The notes below the pieces were generated by a model. The model was not told the origin of the DNA and ran no database searches. It was given only the letters and a program-made list of their open reading frames with translations. A stretch of DNA of 64,000 nucleotides, taken from positions 124,001 to 188,000 of the forward strand of contig JADJOP010000032.1 of assembly GCA_016713735.1 (NCBI GenBank). Direction: 5' to 3'. The first letter of the stretch is position 1. Each line of letters starts with the position of its first letter. Shown here in pieces: positions 18,240-26,880 of the stretch. Made by a program: the position numbers and the translations under genes. The stretch comes from Bryobacterales bacterium (GTDB taxonomy: Bacteria; Acidobacteriota; Terriglobia; Bryobacterales; Bryobacteraceae).

Positions 18240-19370
18240 TTAATGCACGCGTAACCGGTTGCAAAAACTGCCGATTAACTCAACGATGCGGGCCGAAGCG
18301 CGGCCATCGCCGTATGGGTTGTGAACGCGTGAACGGCGCTCATACTCGGCGGGGTCGTCGAGGAGGAGTTGGGACTCGGCGAGGATGCGTTCGGGGCTGG
18401 TGCCGACGAGGCGGACGGTGCCGGCGTGGACGGCTTCGGGACGTTCGGTTTTCTCGCGCAGGACGAGGATGGGTTTGCCGAGGGAGGGGCCTTCCTCCTG
18501 GACGCCGCCAGAGTCAGTGATGAGGAAGTGGGCGCGACGCATGAGGTTGACGAAGCTGAGGTAGTCGAGGGGGTCGAGGAGGGTGAGGTTGGAGAGGCCG
18601 GCGAGGCGGCGGTTGACGGTATCGCGGACGTTGGGGTTGGGGTGGACGGGGTAGATGAGGTGGAGATCGGGGCGTCGGGCAAGCATGGCGAGTGCGTCGC
18701 AGATGCGTTCGAACCCGGGGCCGAAGCTTTCGCGGCGGTGGGCGGTGACGAGGACCATGCGCTTGCCGTCGGGCCATTGGGGGGAGAGGGGAGCGGTGAG
18801 AGAGCCCTCGTCGAGGCGGCGGGCAACATCGAGCACGGCATCGACGCCGGTGTTGCCGGTAACGGAGACGGTTTCGGCGGGAACCCCTTCGCGGAGCAGG
18901 TTTTGGGCGGCCCAGTCAGTGGCGGCGAAGTGGAGGGTGGCGATGCGGGAGGTGAGCAGGCGGTTGGCCTCTTCGGGGAAGGGCTGGAGGAGGTCGCCTG
19001 TGCGCAGTCCGGCCTCGACATGGCCGCAGGGGATGCCGCGATAAAAGGCAGCGAGGGCGCCGGCGAAGGTGGTGGTGGTGTCGCCCTGCACGAGGACAAA
19101 GGCGGGCTTGGACTGTTCAAAGACAGGTTCGAGGGCGGCGAGGATGCGCGAGCAGGACTGGATGAGGGTTTGGCCGGGGGTCATCAGGTCGAGGTCGAAG
19201 TCGGGGCGGAGGGAGAAGACGTCGAGGACCTGATCGAGGAGGCCGCGGTGCTGGGCGGTGACGCAGACGAGGGGATGCAGATCACCCGGAGCGGCGCGGA
19301 GGGCCGAGATGAGGGGAGCGAGTTTAATGGCCTCGGGCCGCGTGCCGAAGATGGTGAGGACTCGGTTCAT
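18240..19370 (-). CDS. wecB: UDP-N-acetylglucosamine 2-epimerase (non-hydrolysing)
   Basis: 376 aa, the usual length. The N-terminus has FGTRPEAIKLAPLI, followed by VQGDTTTTFAGALAAFY, GHVEAGLRTGD and PFPEEANRLL, and later VLVTAHRRESFG and ITDSGGVQEEGPSLGKP, all signature positions of WecB-type epimerases. The enzyme converts UDP-GlcNAc to UDP-ManNAc for surface polysaccharide synthesis in the cytoplasm. It lies about 80 nt downstream of infA on the same strand; no other polysaccharide gene is adjacent. Confidence 0.95.
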   Translation of the reverse strand: MNRVLTIFGTRPEAIKLAPLISALRAAPGDLHPLVCVTAQHRGLLDQVLDVFSLRPDFDLDLMTPGQTLIQSCSRILAALEPVFEQSKPAFVLVQGDTTTTFAGALAAFYRGIPCGHVEAGLRTGDLLQPFPEEANRLLTSRIATLHFAATDWAAQNLLREGVPAETVSVTGNTGVDAVLDVARRLDEGSLTAPLSPQWPDGKRMVLVTAHRRESFGPGFERICDALAMLARRPDLHLIYPVHPNPNVRDTVNRRLAGLSNLTLLDPLDYLSFVNLMRRAHFLITDSGGVQEEGPSLGKPILVLREKTERPEAVHAGTVRLVGTSPERILAESQLLLDDPAEYERRSRVHNPYGDGRASARIVELIGSFCNRLRVH

Positions 19371-19450
19371 CGCGGGGATGGGGAGTGGATCAACAGCGCA
19401 CCGGAGCGCCGAGGAAGAGGACGAAGGTGCGGGGGCACCGTGGGTTCGTC

Positions 19451-19672
19451 TTACTTGTGGCGGTAGGTGATGCGGCCTTTGGTGAGATCGTAGGGCGACA
19501 TCTCGATGGTCACGCGGTCACCGGCGAGAACGCGGATGCGGTTTCTACGAAGCTTACCGGCGAGGTGGGCCAGAACCAGGCGCTCGTCGACATCCAACTG
19601 AACGCTAAACTGACCGGCGGGAAATTTTTCCACTACGGTGCCGGTCACCTCAATGCAATCGTCTTTACTCAT
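19451..19672 (-). CDS. infA: Translation initiation factor IF-1
   Basis: 73 aa, a single S1/OB-fold domain with the family core IEVTGTVVEKFPAGQFSV, LAHLAGKLRRNRIRVLAGD and MSPYDLTKGRITYR. An AAGGAGG site sits 4-5 nt before the ATG. A TATACT hexamer on the minus strand (19744-19739) could be its -10 box, but the -35 is poor. IF-1 binds the 30S A site during initiation. It is separated from the ribosomal protein operons with which it is often found. Confidence 0.95.
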   Translation of the reverse strand: MSKDDCIEVTGTVVEKFPAGQFSVQLDVDERLVLAHLAGKLRRNRIRVLAGDRVTIEMSPYDLTKGRITYRHK

Positions 19673-19871
19673 TGACCTCCTTGCGAGTTGTACTCAGGCG
19701 TGCGGATCGGGCGAGAGCCCTGGAGCAAGCTATTCGCAAGTATAGCGGATGGAGGGGTGTAGAGCGAAGCGGAGGGAAGGGGACAGAGGCGGGGATGCGG
19801 CAAGAGGGTGGGGAGAGCGAGGTTTCCCGCTGAGCCGCCGGTTGTACTACCTTTGAGTTGGGCATGCGAGG

Positions 19872-20729
19872 GTGGAGTGGTGGTTGGCCCAGCATGCGGA
19901 GGAAGGTTTGCACTCACTAGAGAATGTCTGCGTGCTCGTAACGGGAGCCGGCAGAGGGATTGGGAAACGGTTGGCGATCGGCTTCGCGCAAAGGGGGGCG
20001 CGCGTGGGATTGCTGGCTCGCAGCAAGGCAGAACTGGACCTGACGCAATTGGAGATTGACCATTCGGGCGGGACTGCGATCCGGCTGCGAGCCGACGTGC
20101 GGCACCTGTTTGAGGTGCAGAGCGCGGTGGACCGGATGCGGGCGCATTTCGGCGCGGTGGATGTGGTGATCGGGGCGGCGGGGATTCAGGGGCCGATCGG
20201 GCCGTTTTTGGAAAATGACGGCGACGACTGGTGGGAGACGTTGGAGATCAATCTGCGCGGGGCGGTGAATACGTGCCGGGCGGTGTTGCCGCAGATGGTG
20301 CAGCGGCGGCAAGGGAAGATCATCCTGTTGAGCGGCGGGGGCGGGACGCGGCCGAGGGCGAACTTCAGCGCGTATGCGACTTCGAAAGCGGGGATTCTGC
20401 GGTTTGCCGAGACGCTGGCCGAGGAGGTGCGCGACCACAACGTGCAGGTGAACTGCATGTCGCCGGGGGGCACCTACACGCACATGACCGATGAGATTCT
20501 GCGGGCAGGCGAGCGGGCAGGCTGGAAGGACACGGAAGATGCCCTGCAGGTGCGGGTGACCGGAGGGGTGACGCCGGAGCGGCAAATGCAACTGGCGATG
20601 TTCCTGTCCAGTGATCGCTCGAACCATGTGAGCGGGAAACTGATCCATGTGGAGGACGACTGGAAGCGGCTGGAGGGGGCGGCGGTGAGTCCGGAGATGT
20701 GGACGCTACGGCGTGTGGTGAAGGGCTGA
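19872..20729 (+). CDS. Short-chain dehydrogenase/reductase
   Basis: 285 aa from GTG 19872; the start is uncertain because no clear ribosome binding site is seen and homology begins near residue 19. Classical SDR features are present: VLVTGAGRGIGKRLA (NAD(P)-binding TGxxxGIG), VVIGAAGIQGP in place of NNAG, a Ser in LLSGGGG and the YATSK catalytic pair. The C-terminal region after residue 230 is longer than usual. Substrate unknown; the downstream ThuA/GMC genes suggest a sugar-related role, but it may be an independent unit. Confidence 0.88.
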   Translation: MEWWLAQHAEEGLHSLENVCVLVTGAGRGIGKRLAIGFAQRGARVGLLARSKAELDLTQLEIDHSGGTAIRLRADVRHLFEVQSAVDRMRAHFGAVDVVIGAAGIQGPIGPFLENDGDDWWETLEINLRGAVNTCRAVLPQMVQRRQGKIILLSGGGGTRPRANFSAYATSKAGILRFAETLAEEVRDHNVQVNCMSPGGTYTHMTDEILRAGERAGWKDTEDALQVRVTGGVTPERQMQLAMFLSSDRSNHVSGKLIHVEDDWKRLEGAAVSPEMWTLRRVVKG

Positions 20730-20800
20730 GCGGCTGGGCTGCGAGGGGAGAGCGGCGCGGGGCGACTCCGCCCCATGCGCTTGATACACTGATGGCCGTT

Positions 20801-21610
20801 ATGCGCTTACTTGCCCTCCTCCTCTGTACCGCGTTCTGTGTCCTGCCCGCATGCGGGCAAACGACGCCAAAGAAGAAGAAAGTGCTGGCGATCGGGGCCG
20901 TGAAGGGGTTCCAGCACGATGCGACATCGCACGGGTTGGCGACGATCTGGAAGATTGGCCAGGAGTCGGGGTTGTGGGACACCTACATCCGCACCGATAC
21001 GCAACTGTTGACCAAACAAAAGCTGACGGGGAACGCGAAGAACCTTGGGTTCTTTGACGCGGTAGTGTTCTATACGACCGGTGAACTGGATATGACGCCG
21101 GAGCAGAAGGCCGATCTGCTGAGCTTTGTGAAAGACGACGGCAAGGGGTTCATCGCCGTGCATTCGGCGGCGGATACGTTCTACCAGTGGCCGGAGTATG
21201 GCGAGATGGTGGGCGGTTACTTTGACCAGCATCCGTGGAACACGTTCCAGGCGCCGGTGATCGTGGAAGACCCATCGCATCCGCTGGTGAAGCACTTCGC
21301 CAGGGAGTTCACGATTCACGATGAGATTTACCAGTTTAAGAACTACTCGCGGGACCGGGTGCGGGTGCTGATGCGGCTGGACGCCTCGAAGCTGGACCTG
21401 AAGAACCCGCGTGTGCACCGCACGGACGGCGATTTCGCGGTGGCGTGGCTGCGCAACTACGGCAAGGGGCGTGTGTTTCATTCGACGCTGGGTCATACGG
21501 AGAGCTCGTGGGACCGGCCGGATGTGCAAAAGATGTGGTTGGAGGCAATGCGCTGGGCACTGGGTTTGAGCGAGGCCGAGGCGACGCCGCGCCCAATGCC
21601 GGCACAGTAG
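20801..21610 (+). CDS. Exported ThuA-like protein
   Basis: 269 aa from ATG 20801 (an in-frame ATG lies at 20792). The leader MRLLALLLCTAFCVLPACGQ reads as a signal peptide, possibly a lipoprotein signal with the Cys at position 18. The mature part fits the ThuA fold, related to class I glutamine amidotransferases: KVLAIGAVKGFQHDA, a KGFIAVHSAADTFY motif, PEYGEMVGGYFDQHPW and GRVFHSTLGHTESSWD. ThuA proteins act in trehalose or other disaccharide use via 3-keto sugars. Here it precedes a glycosidase-like protein and a GMC dehydrogenase, supporting such a role. Enzymatic details are unproven. Confidence 0.85.
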   Translation: MRLLALLLCTAFCVLPACGQTTPKKKKVLAIGAVKGFQHDATSHGLATIWKIGQESGLWDTYIRTDTQLLTKQKLTGNAKNLGFFDAVVFYTTGELDMTPEQKADLLSFVKDDGKGFIAVHSAADTFYQWPEYGEMVGGYFDQHPWNTFQAPVIVEDPSHPLVKHFAREFTIHDEIYQFKNYSRDRVRVLMRLDASKLDLKNPRVHRTDGDFAVAWLRNYGKGRVFHSTLGHTESSWDRPDVQKMWLEAMRWALGLSEAEATPRPMPAQ

Positions 21611-21617
21611 AGGGATC

Positions 21618-23240
21618 ATGCGAAAACTGATTGCGCTGATGGGCCTGGCCGCGAGTGGCTGGGCGGCGGATGTGTATCGCTATGGGAAATTCGAGGCGAG
21701 CTTCACGGCCTCGAAGGATTACGCCGATCCGCTGGATGTGAGCGTGGTGGCCGATTTCTCGGGGCCGGGGAACGTGCAGGTGCGCGTGCCGGCGTTCTGG
21801 GACGGCGGGCGAACGTGGAAGGTGCGGTTTTCACCGGAGCGGACAGGGACGTGGACGTACCGCGTGCAGTCGTCCGATGCGCAGGAGACGGGGCTGAACG
21901 GGAAGACCGGGCGGTTCCAGGTAAAGGCGTACCGGGGAAAGAACCAGCTCTATTTGCATGGGGCGCCGCGGGTGGCGCCGGGCGGCCATCATTTCATGCA
22001 TGCCGACGGGCGGCCGTGGTTTTGGCTGGGTTGCACGGGTTGGAACAGCGCGCTGATGAGCACGGATGAGGAATGGGCGCAGTATCTGAACGACCGGCAG
22101 GCGAAGCGCTACACGGCGATTCAGTTTGTGATGGCGGCGCCGTGGCGGGCCGGGCGCAAGGATGAGAACGGGCGGGTGGCGTTCACGCGGACGGACCGGC
22201 TGCGTGTGGATCCGGAGTTCTTCCGGCGGATGGACCGGAAGATGGATCAGATGAACGAGAAGGAGTTGGTGGGCGTGGGCGTGATGCTGTGGGCGCTGAC
22301 GTCGAAGGACAACGAGAGTCCGGGGGCGGCGCTGGCGGTGCCGGATGCGGTGCGGCTGGCGCGGTATATGGCGGCGCGGTATGCGGCGCATCATGTGATC
22401 TGGCTGCTGGGCGGAGATGGAAACTACGAGCGCGGCGATGGGCCGGAGCGGTGGAAACAGATTGGGCGGGGGACGTTTCCGAAGGATGAGTTCCGGCGGC
22501 CTGTGAGTTTGCATCCGGGCGGGACGCGCGACCCGTGGCCGATCTTCAAAGATGAGCCGTGGCTGGACTTTTACAACTACCAGACGGGACATGGCAGTGA
22601 TCAGAGGAAGTGGGAATGGAACGCGACGATGGGGACGGCGTCGGGATGGAAGTTGACGCCGGCGAAACCGGTGCTGGATACCGAGCCGAACTATGAGGGG
22701 CACACGAGCTATCGCGAAAACCGGAAGATCGACGCGGCGGCGGTGCGGCGGGCGGTGTGGTACAGCCTGCTGGCGGCGACGCCGGCGGGGGTGACCTATG
22801 GCGCGCATGGCATCTGGCCGTGGATGCGGACGGCGGGGGTGCCGCTGGATCATCCGAATTCAGGCGTGGCTGACCCTTGGACGGAGTGCTTGGACTACCC
22901 GGGCTCGAAGCAGATGACGATCGTGCGGAACACGCTCGACGGGCTGCCGTGGTGGCGGCTGGAGCCGAACCGGTTCCTGCTGGCCTCGGAGCCGGACAAG
23001 GTGGACTGGACGGCGTATCCGATGCCGGCAAGCACGGGGGATGGCAAGTTTGCGTTGATCTATTTGCCGAACAATCCGGCGGTGGAGTTGAACCTGACGA
23101 ACTTCGGGAATGCGAAGGCGACGTGGATCGATCCGCGGACGGGGGCGCGGACGGCGGCGGGGCAGTTGAAGGAGTCGGCGCGCGTGGCGGTGAAGACGCC
23201 GGGCGCGGGAGACTGGCTGTTGCAGCTGAGAAAGGACTAG
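21618..23240 (+). CDS. Exported glycoside-hydrolase-like protein (DUF5060-DUF4038 and C-terminal collagen-binding-type domain)
   Basis: 540 aa with a short signal peptide (MRKLIALMGLAASGWA). The first ~90 residues are a beta-sandwich of the DUF5060 type. Residues about 110-450 form a DUF4038-type barrel with FWLGCTGWN, AIQFVMAAPWRAG, HVIWLLGGDGNY and a late VLDTEPNYEGH carrying a candidate catalytic Glu. The last ~85 residues match the small collagen-binding-type domain that usually ends these proteins. Related barrels include GH140-type apiosidases. It starts 7 nt after the thuA-like stop, so cotranscription is likely. The glycan target is not identifiable. Confidence 0.85.
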   Translation: MRKLIALMGLAASGWAADVYRYGKFEASFTASKDYADPLDVSVVADFSGPGNVQVRVPAFWDGGRTWKVRFSPERTGTWTYRVQSSDAQETGLNGKTGRFQVKAYRGKNQLYLHGAPRVAPGGHHFMHADGRPWFWLGCTGWNSALMSTDEEWAQYLNDRQAKRYTAIQFVMAAPWRAGRKDENGRVAFTRTDRLRVDPEFFRRMDRKMDQMNEKELVGVGVMLWALTSKDNESPGAALAVPDAVRLARYMAARYAAHHVIWLLGGDGNYERGDGPERWKQIGRGTFPKDEFRRPVSLHPGGTRDPWPIFKDEPWLDFYNYQTGHGSDQRKWEWNATMGTASGWKLTPAKPVLDTEPNYEGHTSYRENRKIDAAAVRRAVWYSLLAATPAGVTYGAHGIWPWMRTAGVPLDHPNSGVADPWTECLDYPGSKQMTIVRNTLDGLPWWRLEPNRFLLASEPDKVDWTAYPMPASTGDGKFALIYLPNNPAVELNLTNFGNAKATWIDPRTGARTAAGQLKESARVAVKTPGAGDWLLQLRKD

Positions 23241-23242
23241 GA

Positions 23243-23782
23243 ATGCCATCAAGACGCGAGATGCTGGTGAGCATTGGAGTAACGGGGGCTTTGACGGGGA
23301 CAGCGGCGGGAGTCGCGGGAGCCCAGACGCAGACGGTGCATCAGCATCCGGGCCATGATGAGACGGCGGGCGGCGCGCCGGCGGGGGCGAAGCCGAAGCT
23401 GCTGAATGCGGCCGAGTTTGAGACGTTGGGCGAACTGGTGGAGATGATCATTCCGCGTAGCGATACGCCGGGAGCGAAAGAGGCGGGCGCGCATCTGATT
23501 ATCGACCACATGCTGGCGGGGCAGCGGACGCGGGCGATGGAGTTCCGCAAAGGGCTGGCGCCGTTTGTGAAGCTCACCAATGCGAAGCGGCTGGAGCGGC
23601 TGACGGCGCTGCACACGAGCAAAGATGCGTTCTTCCGCATGTTGAAAGACATGACGGTGGACGCCTACTATTCGACGCGCGAGGGGCTGGTGACGGAGCT
23701 GGGGTGGAGCGGGTACAACGCGCTGCCGGAGTTCAAGGGATGCACGCATCCGGAGCACCAGTTGCCGGGGCAGAAGGCGTAG
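23243..23782 (+). CDS. Gluconate 2-dehydrogenase subunit 3 family protein (Tat-exported small subunit)
   Basis: 179 aa starting 2 nt after the preceding stop. A twin-arginine-like leader (PSRREMLVSIGVTGALTG) leads into a His-rich stretch and then the family core FETLGELVEMIIPRSDTPGA, AGAHLIIDHML and YNALPEFKGCTHPEHQ. Such small subunits escort a GMC flavoprotein through the Tat pathway and bind it in the periplasm. The GMC partner follows 10 nt downstream and lacks its own signal, which fits the hitch-hiker model. Confidence 0.9.
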   Translation: MPSRREMLVSIGVTGALTGTAAGVAGAQTQTVHQHPGHDETAGGAPAGAKPKLLNAAEFETLGELVEMIIPRSDTPGAKEAGAHLIIDHMLAGQRTRAMEFRKGLAPFVKLTNAKRLERLTALHTSKDAFFRMLKDMTVDAYYSTREGLVTELGWSGYNALPEFKGCTHPEHQLPGQKA

Positions 23783-23792
23783 AGGCGCAGCC

Positions 23793-25436
23793 ATGCAGAC
23801 ACCAGCCAGTGATGTGCATGACGTGATTGTGATCGGTTCTGGCGCGGCCGGGGGAATGGCGGCGTGGAACCTGACGCGGCAGGGCGTGAACGTGCTGCTG
23901 CTGGACGCGGGGACGCCGTTCCGGCGCTCAACGTTCTGGACGCATGTGAAGCCGTGGGAGTGGCGGGCGCGGATGGAGGCGGGACGGAAGCCGCCGCAGT
24001 TCCGGCTGGATGACCGCGAGCAGCCGCTGGATACGCCCAAGGACAAGCCGTTCGATCTCTACCGCGTGTGGGGACGGGGCGGGAAGACGAACGTGTGGGG
24101 GCGTGTGTCGCTGCGGTATGGCGATGTGGATTTCGAGGGTCCGGCGAAGGATGGCTGGGAGATTCCGTGGCCGATCCGGTACAAGGACATCGCGCCGTAT
24201 TACGACAAGGTGGACCAGTTCATCGGCGTGAATGGCGGCCCGGAGGATCTGGATGTGCTGCCGGGGAGCAGGTTCCATCTGCCTCCGCCGGCGATGCGGT
24301 GCGGCGAGCAGATTCTGCGCAAGGCAGGCAAGGGCATCGGGATTGAGTTTGTGCACGGGCGGCGGGCGGTGTTGACCAAGCCGCACAACGGGCATAACGC
24401 GTGCCACTATTGCGGGGCGTGCGGGCGGGGCTGCGATGTGGCGGCGTTTTTCAACTCAAGCGACTACCTGTTGGAGCCGGCGTTTAAGACGGGGCGGTTG
24501 AAGATCATCGACAACGCGGTGGCGGCGCGGGTGTTGACAGGCGACAACGGGCTGGCCACGGGCGTGCAGTATTTTGACCGCTACACGAAGGCCGAGCGGC
24601 AGGTGAAGGGTCGCATCGTGGTGGTGGCGGCCTCGTGCATCGATTCGACGCGGATTCTGCTGAATTCGAAATCGCGACGGCACCCGAATGGGCTGGGCAA
24701 TTCGAACGACGTGGTGGGTCGGTATCTGATCGAACAGATCCGGTTCCACATGTCGGGGTTTGTGCCTGACCTGATCGGGACGAAGGCGTTGAACGATGAC
24801 GGCATCAGCGGCGAACACATGTACATGCCGCGCTACAACCATCGCGACGGGCGCAAGCGCGACTATCTGCGCGGCTTCGGCATGCAGCTTTGGAACACGG
24901 GCGCGCAGGCCAATGCGAGCTTCGCGAAACAGCTCGACGGCTTTGGGCTCGATTTCAAGAAGCGGGTGAAGGCACGGTATCCGGCGCTGGTGTCGCTGCA
25001 TCCCTACGGCGAGGTGCTGCCGCGCAAGGAGAACCGCGTAGTGGTGGATGGGGGTCACCTGGACCAGTACGGCGTCCCTGTGGCGCGGATCGAGTTCACG
25101 ATTGGCGACAACGAGCGCAAGATGGCGGCCGAGATGTATGACATGGCGGAGAGCCTGTTGCGCGCGGCCAAGGCGGAGATTCTGCCGTTTGAGCGCGGCG
25201 TGTTGGATACACCGGGGCTGGCGATTCACGAGCATGGGACGATCCGTATGGGCGACGACGCCAAGCGGAGCGTGCTGAATGGCTTCTGCCAGATGCACGA
25301 GGTGAAGAACGTGTTCTGCGTCGACGGCGCGGCGTTCCCGACGTCGACCGAGAAGAACCCTACGCTGACGATTCTGGCTTTGGCCTGGCGCGCGACCGAT
25401 TACCTGGCGCGTGAGATGAAGGCTGGGCGGGTGTAG
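23793..25436 (+). CDS. GMC-family FAD-dependent sugar dehydrogenase, large subunit
   Basis: 547 aa without a signal peptide. The FAD motif VIVIGSGAAGGMAAW is at the N-terminus; ACHYCGACGRGCD gives four close cysteines like the [3Fe-4S] site of FAD-glucose dehydrogenase alpha subunits. The C-terminal GMC domain has HEHGTIRMGDD and GAAFPTSTEKNPTLTI. It oxidises a sugar or polyol and passes electrons to a cytochrome; no cytochrome subunit is adjacent. With the small subunit, the ThuA-like protein and the glycosidase, oxidation of a glycoside to a 3-keto derivative is a plausible function, but this is inference. Confidence 0.9.
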   Translation: MQTPASDVHDVIVIGSGAAGGMAAWNLTRQGVNVLLLDAGTPFRRSTFWTHVKPWEWRARMEAGRKPPQFRLDDREQPLDTPKDKPFDLYRVWGRGGKTNVWGRVSLRYGDVDFEGPAKDGWEIPWPIRYKDIAPYYDKVDQFIGVNGGPEDLDVLPGSRFHLPPPAMRCGEQILRKAGKGIGIEFVHGRRAVLTKPHNGHNACHYCGACGRGCDVAAFFNSSDYLLEPAFKTGRLKIIDNAVAARVLTGDNGLATGVQYFDRYTKAERQVKGRIVVVAASCIDSTRILLNSKSRRHPNGLGNSNDVVGRYLIEQIRFHMSGFVPDLIGTKALNDDGISGEHMYMPRYNHRDGRKRDYLRGFGMQLWNTGAQANASFAKQLDGFGLDFKKRVKARYPALVSLHPYGEVLPRKENRVVVDGGHLDQYGVPVARIEFTIGDNERKMAAEMYDMAESLLRAAKAEILPFERGVLDTPGLAIHEHGTIRMGDDAKRSVLNGFCQMHEVKNVFCVDGAAFPTSTEKNPTLTILALAWRATDYLAREMKAGRV

Positions 25437-25463
25437 GCGAGCGGACAGAGTTCAGGCGAAAGG

Positions 25464-25498
25464 AACGGGCGGGCACACTGCGGAAGGGCCCGCCCGTT
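25464..25498. terminator. Terminator hairpin between the GMC dehydrogenase and thioredoxin genes
   Basis: An 11-bp perfect stem (25464-25474 with 25488-25498) with a 13-nt loop, between convergent genes. Short T-runs follow on both strands, so it may act in both directions. Confidence 0.7.
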
Positions 25499-25524
25499 TC
25501 AGTTTGCTGGAGAGAAGATCGGGG

Positions 25525-25854
25525 TTAGATGTTGGCGTCGAGCATGGCGGCCACATCGGACTTGCCGATAGCGCCGACCTTCTGGGCCACCACCTGGCCG
25601 CCCTTGAAGACGAGCATGGTGGGGATGCCGCGGATGCCGTAGCGCATGGCGGTGTTGCCGTTCTCGTCGACGTTGAGCTTGCCGACCTTGGCCTTGCCGG
25701 CGTATTCGTCGGCGACGGCATCGATGGTCGGGGTCATCATTTTGCAAGGGCCGCACCATTCGGCCCAGAAGTCCACCAGAACGGGGACTTGGGATGTAAG
25801 GACGTCGCCGTCCCAGGAGGCGTCCGTGAAGGTCAGAGTGTTTTGTCCAGCCAT
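25525..25854 (-). CDS. trxA: Thioredoxin
   Basis: 109 aa, the standard thioredoxin size. The active site WAEWCGPCKMM is at about residues 30-40, followed by the conserved YAGKAKVGKLNVDEN, the cis-Pro segment GIRGIPTMLVFKGGQ and a final helix. It is a cytoplasmic disulfide reductase, likely reducing ribonucleotide reductase among others (nrdJ lies 5 kb away). It is oriented toward the GMC gene with a shared terminator. Confidence 0.95.
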   Translation of the reverse strand: MAGQNTLTFTDASWDGDVLTSQVPVLVDFWAEWCGPCKMMTPTIDAVADEYAGKAKVGKLNVDENGNTAMRYGIRGIPTMLVFKGGQVVAQKVGAIGKSDVAAMLDANI

Positions 25855-25923
25855 AGTGTCAGAATCCAGTCTATCTGATGACGGAGGGGCCGGAAGGATT
25901 CAGGGGTTGGGAGTCCGGGCGAA

Positions 25924-26859
25924 TTACGGGGTGGGCGGGCCCTCGCGCTCGGCGGTGGCGCGCAGGTTGGCCACGCCGGCGGTGTAACGGGTGTCGGTGA
26001 CGGTGAAGGCGACGGCGTCTTCCATCCAGTCGTGCCAGACGCCGTCGCGGTCGTGGGAGGCGGCGGTGAGGGTGTATTCCTGGGGGCAGAGGGTGCAGGC
26101 AAAGCGGAAGAGGATGGAGCGTTCGTCGCCGGGGGCGCAGGGGCCGAGGGGGAGGTTCTCCAGTTCGGTGTTGGTGCCGAAGACCTCAAAGCCGATGCGG
26201 GTGCGGATCATGATGCCGGCAACGGGGTCGTCGACAGGGGCGGCAAAACGGATGCGGAGGCGGACGGCGACGGGTTCGCCGCTGCGCCAAATGACGGTGG
26301 GGGCGAGGTTGGCGTCGAGGGTTTCGACGGCGAGCAGTTGGGCGCGGCCATCGCCGCGGCGGAGCGAGGGAGCGAGCACAGGATCGGGCGACGAAGCGCG
26401 GAGGCGCTCGATGGAGGCCGACTGGTAGGCGGCAAGGACTTCGGCTGGTGCGCCGCGCAGGGCGAGGCGGCCGTTGTCGATCCACCAGAGTTCGTCGCAA
26501 AGCGAGCGGAGCAGGTCGTGTTCGTGGCAACTGAGGAGGATGCTTGCGCCGGAGCGGCGAAGACGGTCGAGCTGGGCGCGGAGGTGGATGCGTCCAGCGA
26601 ACCCGCTGCGGGAAAAGAGATGGGGGAGGGCAAGGACAGAGGCCGCGTCGGGGAGAGGCTCGGCGGGGCCGCAGAGGCGTTGCGGGGCGGTGGCTTCGAC
26701 GGCGCCCTGGGTGGGCTGGAGGATGCCGCCGGCCAACTCGAGCAGAGCCAGCAAGGCTGGTGTTTCCTCGCCCACGAGGCCGACAACGGCGCCGGGCGGC
26801 ACTTCGGCGGTGACAGGCCAGAGGCCGTCCACGGCTGCTGCAAGGAATCGCAAGGCCAT
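25924..26859 (-). CDS. Wzt-like protein with a degenerate ABC ATPase domain and a Wzt C-terminal-type domain
   Basis: 311 aa from ATG 26859. The N-terminal ~150 residues look like a shrunken ABC ATPase: PPGAVVGLVGEETPALLALL sits where Walker A should be but lacks GxGKS/T, the LSGGQ signature is absent, and the Walker B DE pair is replaced by a Leu/Pro/His segment. The tail of the fold is intact, with the H-loop region SILLSCHEHDLL, WWIDNGRLALRG and a final EVLAAYQ typical of Wzt/TagH. Residues about 170-300 form a beta-sandwich like the Wzt carbohydrate-binding domain. ATP hydrolysis seems impossible; a glycan-binding or regulatory role is more likely. No permease partner adjoins it; the plus-strand gene at 26881 is divergent. 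Confidence 0.6.
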   Translation of the reverse strand: MALRFLAAAVDGLWPVTAEVPPGAVVGLVGEETPALLALLELAGGILQPTQGAVEATAPQRLCGPAEPLPDAASVLALPHLFSRSGFAGRIHLRAQLDRLRRSGASILLSCHEHDLLRSLCDELWWIDNGRLALRGAPAEVLAAYQSASIERLRASSPDPVLAPSLRRGDGRAQLLAVETLDANLAPTVIWRSGEPVAVRLRIRFAAPVDDPVAGIMIRTRIGFEVFGTNTELENLPLGPCAPGDERSILFRFACTLCPQEYTLTAASHDRDGVWHDWMEDAVAFTVTDTRYTAGVANLRATAEREGPPTP

Positions 26860-26880
26860 CAACGATAGAATAGCGGGTAC

